Origin: Blastocatellia bacterium
Lineage (GTDB): Bacteria; Acidobacteriota; Blastocatellia; HR10; J050
Assembly: GCA_026985075.1 (NCBI GenBank)
Contig: JALSQX010000074.1
Span: 58,150 to 122,149 of the forward strand
DNA: 64,000 nt
Reading direction: 5' to 3'
The first letter of the stretch is position 1; every line of letters starts with the position of its first letter. The translations under genes and the position numbers were made by a program. Shown here in pieces: positions 1-8,457 of this stretch. Under the pieces are notes generated by a model that worked only from the letters and a program-made list of their open reading frames with translations, was not told the DNA's origin and ran no database searches.

Positions 1-417
1 ATCCGCCTCATCCCTGGAGCACATGAGACGCTGGAATACTGTCGAGCGCATGGCTATCGGACGGGCATTATCACCGGCCGCCCTTCTTCTCCCGATCGGG
101 TTCGCGCCGAACTGGATCGACTCGGCGTGTTGCCGTTCATCGAGGTGATCAAGACGCAAGCCGGTACCCCTCTCAATGACATATTGAGCAAGGAACAACA
201 ATTACTGGAAGCCGTCGCAGAGTTGCGCGCCAAACCCGAACAGAGCCTCTATGTGGGCGACCTGCCCAATGATATCGTCAGCGGTCGCCGCGCCGGATTG
301 AGAGCGTGCATAGCCGTTCTCTCGGGAGGGGTTGATCGGGAACTCCTGGTCGCCTGCCAACCGGACGCCCTGTTGAACTCCATCGGCGAGTTACCCGAAT
401 ACTTGCGCGACCCATGA
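1..417 (+). CDS. HAD-superfamily phosphatase, 5'-truncated
   Basis: The reading frame is open from the first base, so the gene starts before the window; 138 residues remain. The segment TGIITGRP matches the second HAD motif (Thr/Ser after a hydrophobic strand), and LYVGDLPNDIVSGRRAG matches the Asp-rich fourth motif of phosphoglycolate-phosphatase-like HAD hydrolases. The first motif (DxDxT), which carries the nucleophilic Asp, lies upstream and is not visible. It probably hydrolyses a small phosphate ester in the cytoplasm; the substrate cannot be told. The next gene on this strand starts about 340 bases downstream. Confidence 0.75.
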   Translation: MRLIPGAHETLEYCRAHGYRTGIITGRPSSPDRVRAELDRLGVLPFIEVIKTQAGTPLNDILSKEQQLLEAVAELRAKPEQSLYVGDLPNDIVSGRRAGLRACIAVLSGGVDRELLVACQPDALLNSIGELPEYLRDP

Positions 418-760
418 AGTCCACTCGGCGAATGGCAGCGAGCCAAACGATGCCGGATAGCATGATGGCCTGTTCCATCTTCTTTCGAGGTGGAGAGCGC
501 GAGACCGGCTTCCTCTCGTGCGTTGGCCAATCCGAATAGGCCAATGCTCTCCGGAAAAGACCGGGTGGCTCATGCTCGGGCACGAAGTCAGCGCGTATGG
601 AGACGGCGAACGCCTTTCTGAAAATACCAAGCGGCCGGCGCGATCTCTCGGCGCTGTTCCGCATCAGCTCTCATCCTTGGTTCAACGCTTTACGTTCTGC
701 GCTTCCCGTTTTACCCTTCACGTTCTACTTTTTAAAGAACACCTTTGAGGGAGCCAACGC
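418..760. other. Intergenic stretch, no gene seen
   Basis: About 340 bases lie between the HAD stop and the alcohol dehydrogenase start. Only short overlapping ORFs without ribosome-binding sites occur. The last 60 bases become pyrimidine-rich, and a purine-rich Shine-Dalgarno-like GAGGGAG (747-753) precedes the start at 761. No clear promoter hexamers or hairpins were recognised. Confidence 0.5.
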
Positions 761-1981
761 ATGGGATTCATCACTGAGAACGAACCACTTCGTCATGATC
801 TGGCCTTTTATCTTCCCACCGAGATCGTCTGTGGCCGGGGGAAAGTTCGAAAATTAGGTGTGGAGCTTCACATCGACTCCGACCTGGCCGATCGCCGGCG
901 CGTGATATTGGTCACGGATGAGGGAGTGGCGGCAGCCGGACTGGTTGACGAGGTTTTGGCCGGATTGGCCGATTCACCATACGAGGTCACCACTGTGTTC
1001 GATGCCGTGCCGCCGGACTCCGATCTGGCGACGGTGCATCGTTTGAGCGAAACCATCCGACGGGAAGAGGCACAGTTGATCATCGCCCTCGGCGGGGGAA
1101 GTGTGATGGATACGGCCAAGGCCGGATCGCTCATCGCCACCCACGGCGGCGAGATCAGAGATTATGTTGGTGGCTTCATGGTGCCCGGACCGTGCCTCCC
1201 CGTCATCGCCATTCCCACCACCACGGGGACGGGCAGCGAGGTTTCGTTGGGAGCGGTGGTCAAAGATCATGAGGCGAACGTCAAGATCACCATCGCCAGT
1301 CCCTTTCTCTATCCCCGCATGGCCGTCCTCGATCCGGAGATGGTGAGGACGTTACCCGCCCGATTGGTCGCCTGGACCGGCATGGATGCCCTCACCCACG
1401 CTATTGAAGCATACGTCTCCAGCGATCATGATCCCATCTCTGAAGCCCTCGCGTTTCGCGCCACGGAGATGATCTTCGATAATCTGGAAGCGGCGGTGAC
1501 CGAGAGCGATCAGGTGGAGGCGCGCGCGCGACTGCAACTGGCGGCGACCATGGCGGCCATGGCCTTCAACAGCGCGGGACTGGGAGCCGTCCACGCGATC
1601 AATCACACGGTGGGAGCGATGTTTGGTATTCATCATGGACTGGGAAATGCCGTCGCGCTGCCGATGGTGATGGAGTATAATCGGCCAGCCTGTCCAGCTC
1701 GCTTCGCGGCGCTCGCCCGGGCTATGGGTATGGGTCGAACCGATCTCTCCCAGGAAGAACTGGGGCGATGGGCCATCGAGCGCGTGCGTCGGCTTCGGCG
1801 CGCACTCGGTATTCCCGAATGCTATGGCGATCTGGGCGTGCCGACCGATGAGGCGACCATCTCGGCCATTGCTGAAGGCGCCATGAATGATATGTTGCTG
1901 GCCTTCAATCCCCGCAAGATGTCGATCGACGAGATGAAGGCGCTCGTCGCCAGAGTCGTCCGTGGAGCAGAGAGCGAATGA
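761..1981 (+). CDS. Iron-containing (group III) alcohol dehydrogenase
   Basis: A 406-residue NAD(P)-dependent alcohol/aldehyde oxidoreductase of the Fe-ADH family. Visible hallmarks are the nucleotide-binding GGGSVMDTAK (about residue 107), PTTTGTGSEV (about 150), and the metal-binding region with histidines in ALTHAIEAY and AINHTVGAMFGIHHGLGN. Length fits the family (380-410). The ATG at 761 follows a GAGGG ribosome-binding site. The stop overlaps the next start by four bases (ATGA), indicating translational coupling with the CPBP protease. Likely role: oxidation of a short alcohol or reduction of an aldehyde in the downstream catabolic run; the substrate cannot be inferred. Confidence 0.9.
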   Translation: MGFITENEPLRHDLAFYLPTEIVCGRGKVRKLGVELHIDSDLADRRRVILVTDEGVAAAGLVDEVLAGLADSPYEVTTVFDAVPPDSDLATVHRLSETIRREEAQLIIALGGGSVMDTAKAGSLIATHGGEIRDYVGGFMVPGPCLPVIAIPTTTGTGSEVSLGAVVKDHEANVKITIASPFLYPRMAVLDPEMVRTLPARLVAWTGMDALTHAIEAYVSSDHDPISEALAFRATEMIFDNLEAAVTESDQVEARARLQLAATMAAMAFNSAGLGAVHAINHTVGAMFGIHHGLGNAVALPMVMEYNRPACPARFAALARAMGMGRTDLSQEELGRWAIERVRRLRRALGIPECYGDLGVPTDEATISAIAEGAMNDMLLAFNPRKMSIDEMKALVARVVRGAESE

Positions 1982-2685
1982 CCTGGATATCGGGCGCGTT
2001 CCTGATCGTGCTCATCACCGTTCCCTTGCTCTCCTGGTGGTCGGCTCGAAAACACGGCGCCGATGTCGTCGAGCAACTCTGCGGGCACCGCATTCAGTTC
2101 TATGCGTTCAGCGCGCTCACCCAATGGGCGCTGACCGGCCTGAGCCTCCTCGTCATCTGGCATGATGGTCAGACGGTGGCCGATATAGGACTCCATCCCT
2201 GGCGCTCCTGGATGGCCACGGTGAGTCTGGGCTTGAGGCTCATGGTGGCTCTGGGGATGATCATGGCCGCCATATTGTGGATGCAACGAAAGCGCCGCTG
2301 GTCGGAGACGCATATCCTGATGGCCATCCTGCCCGAGACGAAGGTGGAGAAAGGAGCGTTCGTTGCGCTGGCGGCCACGGCCGGTTTCTGCGAAGAGATG
2401 CTCTACCGGGGGTTCGTCATCACGCGGCTCATCCAGGCGACGGATCACCCCCCGAGCGCCGTCATCCTGGCGGTGATCATCTTTTCGCTCGGTCATGGGT
2501 ACCAGGGACTCATCGGCCTGCTGCGGGCGGGTACGCTCGGCGCGGTGCTGGCGGCGACGTTCGTCTTGACCGGAAGCATGGTCCCCGGTATGATTTCTCA
2601 CTTCCTGTTCGATGCTCTGGCTGGATTCTGGGGTCGAAAGCTGCTGGGGAGCGATGAATTCCAGACGATGGCATGCGGAAAATGA
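1978..2685 (+). CDS. CPBP-family intramembrane metalloprotease
   Basis: A 235-residue, strongly hydrophobic multi-spanning membrane protein. The CPBP (Rce1/Abi-type) signature EEMLYRGF sits at about residue 139, followed by a GHGYQGL segment and a C-terminal SHFLFD segment, which carry the conserved Glu-Glu and His residues of the family. Members cleave prenylated or signal-like substrates or act in bacteriocin self-immunity; the target here is unknown. It is translationally coupled to the alcohol dehydrogenase through an ATGA overlap, with no obvious functional link. Confidence 0.85.
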   Translation: MTWISGAFLIVLITVPLLSWWSARKHGADVVEQLCGHRIQFYAFSALTQWALTGLSLLVIWHDGQTVADIGLHPWRSWMATVSLGLRLMVALGMIMAAILWMQRKRRWSETHILMAILPETKVEKGAFVALAATAGFCEEMLYRGFVITRLIQATDHPPSAVILAVIIFSLGHGYQGLIGLLRAGTLGAVLAATFVLTGSMVPGMISHFLFDALAGFWGRKLLGSDEFQTMACGK

Positions 2686-2755
2686 GGGAGAGAGGACCGT
2701 CAGCTCACCCTGACGCCTCATCGCGTTCACCGTCTCTCATCGATGGAGGTTGGAG

Positions 2756-3199
2756 ATGCTCAAATATTACACGAGAGCGTGGGTGGAGGAGGTCGCCCGA
2801 CGCTTGAAGACGGACGAAAAGTTCGCCCGCGACGGACGGCGACTCAATGGCACGTTCGCCTTTCGCATCTACGATTGCCCCGACGGCAAAGATCGCTCGG
2901 TCATCTGGACGTTCCGAGATGGACAGGTCGTCGACTGGTCATACGAAGCTCGAAAAGCTCCCTGGGAGGAATTGCGAACGGCTCCGTTCAACCCTCAGTG
3001 GGTCATGCGGGCAACGGCCACTTATGAGATGAGCGCGGAATTGAACAAAGGAAACATCACGCCAATGCGCGCGCTCACCTCCCCTCAGTATCACATCGAA
3101 GGCAGCAAGCTGATGCTCATGCAATTGATGAAGGCACTCAATGCCTGGAACGAAGTCGCCGCCAGTATCGAGTGCACGTATGAGTACACGCAAGAATAG
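2756..3199 (+). CDS. SCP2-like sterol/lipid-carrier domain protein
   Basis: A 147-residue soluble protein. The ATG at 2756 is chosen because GGAGG lies six bases upstream; a TTG at 2750 is possible. The C-terminal half, with MRALTSPQYHIEGSKLMLMQLM, resembles the SCP2 fold, where a small-to-medium ligand-binding domain ends with an 'S-G-x-hydrophobic-x-G-x-x-x-x-hydrophobic' helix. SCP2-like proteins bind fatty acyl-CoA or lipids. Being next to an acyl-CoA dehydrogenase fits such a role, but the assignment rests on weak pattern similarity. Confidence 0.55.
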   Translation: MLKYYTRAWVEEVARRLKTDEKFARDGRRLNGTFAFRIYDCPDGKDRSVIWTFRDGQVVDWSYEARKAPWEELRTAPFNPQWVMRATATYEMSAELNKGNITPMRALTSPQYHIEGSKLMLMQLMKALNAWNEVAASIECTYEYTQE

Positions 3200-3274
3200 G
3201 AACGAGTCATTCTCGATGATGGACCGAAGGAGGTCGATCGCCGATACCGGACCCCCATCGGTTCATTGAAGATC

Positions 3275-4420
3275 ATGGATTTCAGCTTCACCGAGGAGCA
3301 ACAACAGTTTTTCAAGAGTCTGCGGCAGTTTCTCCACGCCGAAATCGCACCGCACGCCGCTGAAATGGATGTTCGTGGCGAATTGCGCCGCGAGAACCTG
3401 CGCGCACTGGCCGAGTTCGGATTGCCGGGGCTTCCCTTCCCCGAAGAGTATGGGGGGAGTGGCGCCGATACAGTCACTCACACTGTGGCATTGATTGAAC
3501 TGGCCAAGGTCTGTCCCGCCACCATGCTGTCGATGGGAGCGAGCGTCGGATTGTGCGGGATGGCTATCCTGAAATATGGAACGCCGGAGCAAAAACAACA
3601 CTACCTGCCCAAACTCATCAGCATGGAATGGATTGGGGCACTCGGCCTGACGGAGCCGGACGCCGGATCCGATCTGGCCTCCATCCGCACGCGGGCCGAG
3701 AAACGCGACGGATCATACATCATCAATGGGACCAAAACGTTCATCACCAATGCCCCCATCGCTGACGTGGCCGTCGTGCTCGCGGTGACAGATCCTCGGG
3801 CTGGTCGGCGCGGCATGAGCCTTTTGATCGTCGATGGCCCGCGTCCCGGTTTCCTGCGCGGACGGCCCATGTCCAAGTTAGGAGTGAGAGGATCACCAAC
3901 CGGCGAACTCGTGTTCGATGACTGTCGCATCCCAACGACCAACCTTCTGGGCACCGAAGGACGCGGATTCCAGCATACGATGCAACTGCTGGTGAACTAC
4001 CGCATCGGCATGGCGGCATTCTGTTTAGGCATCGCCCGCGCCTGTCTCGATGAGGCCTTCGCCTATGCGCTCCAGCGGCGCGCCTTTGGCGCTCCGTTGA
4101 TCACCTTCCAGGAAGTGAGTTTCAAAATCGCCGAGATGAAAGCGAACATCGACGCCGCCGAGCTGTTGACGTTGCGCGCCGCCTGGGAATACGATCAGGG
4201 GAAGGACGTGAGCCTGTTGGCTTCGTGTGCCAAGTTGCTCGCTTCCGAAGTCGCCAAACAGGCTGCCGATTGGGCGCTCCAGATTCACGGCGGCTATGGC
4301 TATATCCGCGAATATCCCGTGGAGCGTCTCTACCGCGATGCACGGCTCGGCGAGATCGGCGAAGGAACCTCGGAGATTCAGCGAATGATCATCGCGCGCC
4401 ATCTTTTATCAGAGCGATGA
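3275..4420 (+). CDS. Acyl-CoA dehydrogenase
   Basis: A 381-residue FAD-dependent acyl-CoA dehydrogenase. It begins [12 protein letters not shown], as is typical, and contains [15 protein letters not shown] [12 protein letters not shown] (flavin/substrate motif), [14 protein letters not shown] and the C-terminal IHGGYGY...[17 protein letters not shown] signature. The Glu of the final motif region (EGTSEIQ) is where the catalytic base lies in short-chain family members. The ATG at 3275 is preferred over an upstream TTG at 3266. It introduces an alpha-beta double bond into an acyl-CoA; electrons go to an ETF. The downstream gene is an HMG-CoA reductase, suggesting a branched-acid or isoprenoid-related pathway. 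Confidence 0.93.
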   Translation: MDFSFTEEQQQFFKSLRQFLHAEIAPHAAEMDVRGELRRENLRALAEFGLPGLPFPEEYGGSGADTVTHTVALIELAKVCPATMLSMGASVGLCGMAILKYGTPEQKQHYLPKLISMEWIGALGLTEPDAGSDLASIRTRAEKRDGSYIINGTKTFITNAPIADVAVVLAVTDPRAGRRGMSLLIVDGPRPGFLRGRPMSKLGVRGSPTGELVFDDCRIPTTNLLGTEGRGFQHTMQLLVNYRIGMAAFCLGIARACLDEAFAYALQRRAFGAPLITFQEVSFKIAEMKANIDAAELLTLRAAWEYDQGKDVSLLASCAKLLASEVAKQAADWALQIHGGYGYIREYPVERLYRDARLGEIGEGTSEIQRMIIARHLLSER

Positions 4421-4516
4421 CCGCATCGACCAATGGCCCGAAGAGGCATCGATGAGCTGAGCCCGGTTCGGTCAGACAAGTTTGAAGAGGTCACTCCTAT
4501 CGAGGAGGAGGTGCTT

Positions 4517-5683
4517 ATGAGCGAAAGAATTCCATGGAGTCGCGATGACAACTACTCAGAAGAGATCATCGCCGCCCGGCAGCGCTTCGTCGAAGAGAAA
4601 ACCGGCGTCAAGCTCCAACATCTCAAAGCCTATTCTTTCGATCCCAATGTGACGAGAGGGAATATCGAGAACTTCACCGGCGTCGCTCAGGTCCCCATCG
4701 GATTCGCCGGCCCTCTCCGGATTAACGGCGAGTACGCCCAGGGCGAGTTCATCATCCCGCTCGCCACAACCGAGGGGACGCTGGTCGCTTCGTACAATCG
4801 AGGCATGAAGGTCCTCAATCTGAGCGGTGGCGTGAAGACGACGGTAGTGATGGATCAAATGCAGCGCGCGCCGGTATTCGTCTTCGATTCGGCCCGGGAG
4901 GCGCGAGCCTTCTGGCGGTGGATTGACGATCATTTCAATGAGATCAAGGAGATTGCCGAATCCACGACCCGTCACGGGAAGCTGAAAAGTATCGAGCGCT
5001 ACCAGGCGAACAAGTTCATCTATCTCCGATTCAATTACACGACGGGAGATGCGGCCGGGCAAAACATGGTCGGGCGCGCCACCTGGGTCGCGTGTATGTG
5101 GATTGCCAGTCAAAATCCTACGGTTCGGCGCTGGTATCTGGAATCGAACTTCGCCACGGACAAGAAGGCCTCCCAGATCAACATGATGATGACCCGGGGC
5201 AAACGCGTTACCGCCGAAGCGCTCATTCCTCGAGACGTCCTCATCGAGCACCTGCGCGCCACCCCGGAAAGCTTACATTATCACTACATGGTGTCCAACG
5301 TGGCCGGATTCGTCTCCGGCGTGAACAACAATGGATTGCATTCGGCCAACGGCATCACCGCCATGTTCATCGCCACCGGCCAGGATGTGGCCTGTGTGTC
5401 CGAATCTTCGGCCGGCATTCTCTACGCCGAGATCGTGCCCACCGGCGACTTCTACCTGTCCATCACCATCCCTTCGCTCATCGTGGGCACGTATGGTGGA
5501 GGAACGGGATTGCCCACGCAACGCGAGTGTCTGGAGATTCTCGGGTGTTATGGGAAGGACAAAGTCTACAAGTTCGCCGAGATCGTGGCCGGCGTCGTGC
5601 TCGCCGGCGAACTCTCGTTGGGAGCGGCGATCAGTTCCCAGGATTGGGTGACCAGCCATGAACAGTACGGGCGGAACCGTTGA
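4517..5683 (+). CDS. Hydroxymethylglutaryl-CoA reductase, class I-like, divergent
   Basis: A 388-residue protein starting at ATG 4517 behind GAGGAGG. It interconverts HMG-CoA and mevalonate. The four catalytic residues of HMG-CoA reductase are present by motif: Glu86 in ATTEGTLVAS, Lys216 in TDKKASQ, Asp290 in GQDVA and His381 in VTSHEQ. The segments TTGDAAGQNM and IVGTYGGGTGLPTQ match the class I (eukaryote/archaea-type) pattern, although bacterial degradative enzymes are class II. The sequence departs from class I in several places (for example FTGVAQVPIGFAGPL), so the substrate could be an HMG-CoA analogue. It lies in a run with acyl-CoA dehydrogenase and nitrile/amide hydrolases. Confidence 0.85.
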   Translation: MSERIPWSRDDNYSEEIIAARQRFVEEKTGVKLQHLKAYSFDPNVTRGNIENFTGVAQVPIGFAGPLRINGEYAQGEFIIPLATTEGTLVASYNRGMKVLNLSGGVKTTVVMDQMQRAPVFVFDSAREARAFWRWIDDHFNEIKEIAESTTRHGKLKSIERYQANKFIYLRFNYTTGDAAGQNMVGRATWVACMWIASQNPTVRRWYLESNFATDKKASQINMMMTRGKRVTAEALIPRDVLIEHLRATPESLHYHYMVSNVAGFVSGVNNNGLHSANGITAMFIATGQDVACVSESSAGILYAEIVPTGDFYLSITIPSLIVGTYGGGTGLPTQRECLEILGCYGKDKVYKFAEIVAGVVLAGELSLGAAISSQDWVTSHEQYGRNR

Positions 5684-5784
5684 CCGCTCGGCAAAGCGAT
5701 TCGCGATCCGGATGATGAGGCCGATGGTTCAACATCTCCCGTTCGTCGAAATCCGAGATGTGGAGCGAGAGAGGAGAGAGGCCG

Positions 5785-6801
5785 ATGAAGATATTTAAAG
5801 TGGCGGCTGTCCAGACGGCTCCGGTGTTCTTGAATCTGAGAGCCACAGTGGAGAAGACTTGTGCGCTCATCGGAGAAGCGGCGCGCAATGGTGCTGCTCT
5901 GGTCGCCTTTCCCGAAGCGTTCATCCCCGCCTATCCCTATTGGGCATGGGTGGAGACGCCTCTTGAGAGCCGTCGATACTACACGATGTTGTACGAAAAT
6001 GCCGTGACCATCCCCGGTCCCTGGATCGATATGCTCTGCGAGGCGGCCAGGGAGCATCACATCATCGTCGTCGTCGGCGTCAACGAAATTGATCCCGTAC
6101 GGATCGGCACGATCTACAATACGAATGTGATCATCGACAACGATGGACGCCTGCTGGGACGGCATCGCAAGTTGGTTCCCACCTATGCCGAGAAGCTCGT
6201 CTGGGGCAACGGGGATGGGAGTGGTCTGCGCGTGTATGAGACCGAATGCGGTCGCATCGGCACGCTCCTCTGCGGTGAAAATACCAACACGCTGGCCCGA
6301 TTTGCCTTGCTCGCGCAGGGCGAGCAAATCCACGTGGCCAATTTCCCCGCCTTCCCATTCACGGAATGGTACGAAGAAGCAGAAGCCATTCGCATTCGCT
6401 GTCAGGCGCACGCTTTCGAAGGCAAGATCTTCGTCATCGTCTCGACGGGCCTCATCGATGAGAGGAGCATCGATCTACTTTGTCACACACCCGAACAACG
6501 ACAGTTGTTCGAAGGAGAGAATTACGCGTTGACGGCCGTGTTCGGTCCCGATGGGCGCTATGTGGCCGGTCCTTTGATCGATGACGAGGGCATCGTTTAC
6601 GCCGATATCGATCTGAACGCTCTCATCGCGCCCAAGATGATGCATGACATTACCGGCCATTACAATCAATTCAGCGTTCTCTCGCTTCACCTGAACCGCA
6701 CACCTCACAGACCGCTGGTCGAATCGGAAGAAGAGGAGAGAATGAACGCCGAACGGAAGGACGTCGAACCGGTGACCGACGATGAGCGAGAACGGCGATG
6801 A
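5785..6801 (+). CDS. Nitrilase / carbon-nitrogen hydrolase
   Basis: A 338-residue member of the nitrilase superfamily. The catalytic triad is visible: Glu in FPEAFIPAYPYW, Lys in GRHRKLVPT and Cys in GTLLCGENTN. The PAYPYW segment and the length favour branch 1 (true nitrilases: nitrile to carboxylic acid and ammonia) over amidases. The ATG at 5785 is chosen because a GAGAGG site lies just upstream; an earlier ATG at 5758 exists. The 3' tail is hydrophilic and rich in Glu/Arg. It is followed by an amidohydrolase and an isochorismatase-like hydrolase, so the three may release ammonia from one nitrogenous substrate. Confidence 0.88.
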   Translation: MKIFKVAAVQTAPVFLNLRATVEKTCALIGEAARNGAALVAFPEAFIPAYPYWAWVETPLESRRYYTMLYENAVTIPGPWIDMLCEAAREHHIIVVVGVNEIDPVRIGTIYNTNVIIDNDGRLLGRHRKLVPTYAEKLVWGNGDGSGLRVYETECGRIGTLLCGENTNTLARFALLAQGEQIHVANFPAFPFTEWYEEAEAIRIRCQAHAFEGKIFVIVSTGLIDERSIDLLCHTPEQRQLFEGENYALTAVFGPDGRYVAGPLIDDEGIVYADIDLNALIAPKMMHDITGHYNQFSVLSLHLNRTPHRPLVESEEEERMNAERKDVEPVTDDERERR

Positions 6802-6948
6802 ATTCCACGCCTCTGTGGCCGGCGCTGAAGGAGAAGGATGCGGGCGATCGCCCACACCCATGCCCCTCCATGATGATGAACGGCATGGACACCATGGACC
6901 GCCCCTCTCACGGGGGAGGGACTCCTGTGGCCAGAATGAGAAAGACGG

Positions 6949-7773
6949 ATGATTGATATCTACGTTCATTTCTTCCCGGCGAAACTCTTTCAGGCGATCT
7001 GGCGCTTCTTCGAGACGGCCAGTGGTGGCCTCTGGCGCATCCACTACAAGGTTCACGGTCAGCAGCACATTCGCATCTTGAGAGAGCAAGGGGTCAACCG
7101 GTTTACGACATTGGTGTATGCTCACAAACCGGGAGTGGCCGATGCGCTCAACGAATTCATCAAGACATCCGCCGAACGCCATCCCGAGTTGATTCCTTTC
7201 GGTACCCTGTTCGCCGGAGATGGCCACTGTGAGAGCGCCGCGCGCCGCCTTTTCGAACAATATCGATTTTCGGGCATCAAGCTCCATCCGTTCGTCTCCG
7301 GTGAACCGCTCGATGACCGGCGATTTTTCCCCGTTTATGAGATGATGCAGAGCCTGGGCAAGGTGCTCATCTGTCATCCCGGTTCGGCTCCCGTTTACCA
7401 TCAATACGATGGTGCTGAACGACTGCGCCGCGTATTGACCCGATTCCCTAATCTCAAAGTGGTCATCGCCCACTGTGGGGCGTTCGAGTATAATGATTAC
7501 AGGGTGTTGGCTGACGAATTCGAACAGGTGTATTTCGATACGGCGATGAATTGCGTGCCAATCGACTTTTTGCCCCCTGCGTGCCCGGGAAGAGAATTTT
7601 TCCTTCGATACCAGGACCGCATTCTCTTCGGATCGGACTTCCCCAACATCCCCTATGCATATGCCGAACAGATCGAGGCCCTGAAACGAATGGATCTCGG
7701 CGAAGACATCGAGAAGAAAATATTCTTCGAGAATGCCCGACGATTGTTCGGATGGACAAAGACGGTGACCTGA
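6949..7773 (+). CDS. Amidohydrolase-2 family metal-dependent hydrolase
   Basis: A 274-residue TIM-barrel hydrolase of the amidohydrolase_2 (COG2159) type. Metal-site strands are visible: KLHPF (about 113), ICHPG (about 141), VIAHCG (about 174) and FGSDFPN (about 225). The N-terminal strand reads DIYVHFF where the family usually has HxH, so the first histidine appears to be tyrosine; metal binding may be altered. Family members hydrolyse or decarboxylate small carboxylic or amide substrates. The start is ATG 6949; there is no strong Shine-Dalgarno. It is co-directional with the nitrilase upstream and the isochorismatase-like gene 40 bases downstream. Confidence 0.8.
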   Translation: MIDIYVHFFPAKLFQAIWRFFETASGGLWRIHYKVHGQQHIRILREQGVNRFTTLVYAHKPGVADALNEFIKTSAERHPELIPFGTLFAGDGHCESAARRLFEQYRFSGIKLHPFVSGEPLDDRRFFPVYEMMQSLGKVLICHPGSAPVYHQYDGAERLRRVLTRFPNLKVVIAHCGAFEYNDYRVLADEFEQVYFDTAMNCVPIDFLPPACPGREFFLRYQDRILFGSDFPNIPYAYAEQIEALKRMDLGEDIEKKIFFENARRLFGWTKTVT

Positions 7774-7814
7774 AGCGTGGTGATCATCACCAGAGCGAGA
7801 GGAGAGCGAAGCTT

Positions 7815-8354
7815 ATGTTGACACAAGAGAACGCCGCGTTGATCGTTGTCGATGTACAAGGCAAGCTCGCCCATCTCATGTACGAGAAGGAGCGCCTATT
7901 CGAGAACCTTGGGAAACTCATTCGGGGTGTACGCGTATTACAGATCCCCATCATTGTCACTGAGCAACTTCCGGAAAAACTCGGCTCGACCATTCCGGAG
8001 ATCGCCGAACTCGTCCCGGACGTCGAGCCAATTCGGAAGTCCACATTCAGTTGCTGTGGCAGTGATAGCTTCATGCATGCGTTGCGCTCTTTGAAACGCC
8101 GACAAATACTGCTCGCGGGCATCGAAGCGCACGTCTGCGTCTATCAGACGGCCCTGGATTTGCTCAATATCGGACACGTCGTCCACCTGGTCGCTGATGC
8201 CGTGTCCTCTCGAACGGCGATGAATCGACGAATCGGCATTAAACGAATCACTCGCGAAGGGGCCAAGCTCACCAGCACGGAGATGGCCCTCTTCGAACTG
8301 CTGAGAGTCGCCGAGGGCGACAAGTTCAAGCAGATCCTCCAGATCGTGAAGTGA
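7815..8354 (+). CDS. Isochorismatase-like cysteine hydrolase
   Basis: A 179-residue cysteine hydrolase. The triad is readable: Asp in VVDVQGKL, Lys in IRKSTFSC and Cys in GIEAHVCVYQTALDL, the usual nucleophile position after the cis-peptide helix. The family includes nicotinamidase, N-carbamoylsarcosine amidase and isochorismatase; this short form is closest to the YcaC/'hydrolase' group. The ATG at 7815 has an upstream GGAGAGCGAAG site. It is the last gene of the plus-strand run and converges with the ATP-grasp gene. Confidence 0.87.
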   Translation: MLTQENAALIVVDVQGKLAHLMYEKERLFENLGKLIRGVRVLQIPIIVTEQLPEKLGSTIPEIAELVPDVEPIRKSTFSCCGSDSFMHALRSLKRRQILLAGIEAHVCVYQTALDLLNIGHVVHLVADAVSSRTAMNRRIGIKRITREGAKLTSTEMALFELLRVAEGDKFKQILQIVK

Positions 8355-8457
8355 GGTGCGCGGTTCCGGTCACCGAGTCAGAGCGAAGAGGACAATGACC
8401 GGCCGCCAGGCTCGCTCCTCGAAGTCGCCGAAGGATCTCCGGCGCGCTTCCCATCGA

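Noticed and set aside
1822..2730. 302-residue minus-strand frame over the CPBP gene
   Set aside because: It is His/Gln/Arg-rich, without domains, and opposite a gene with a clear EExxxR protease motif and coupled start.
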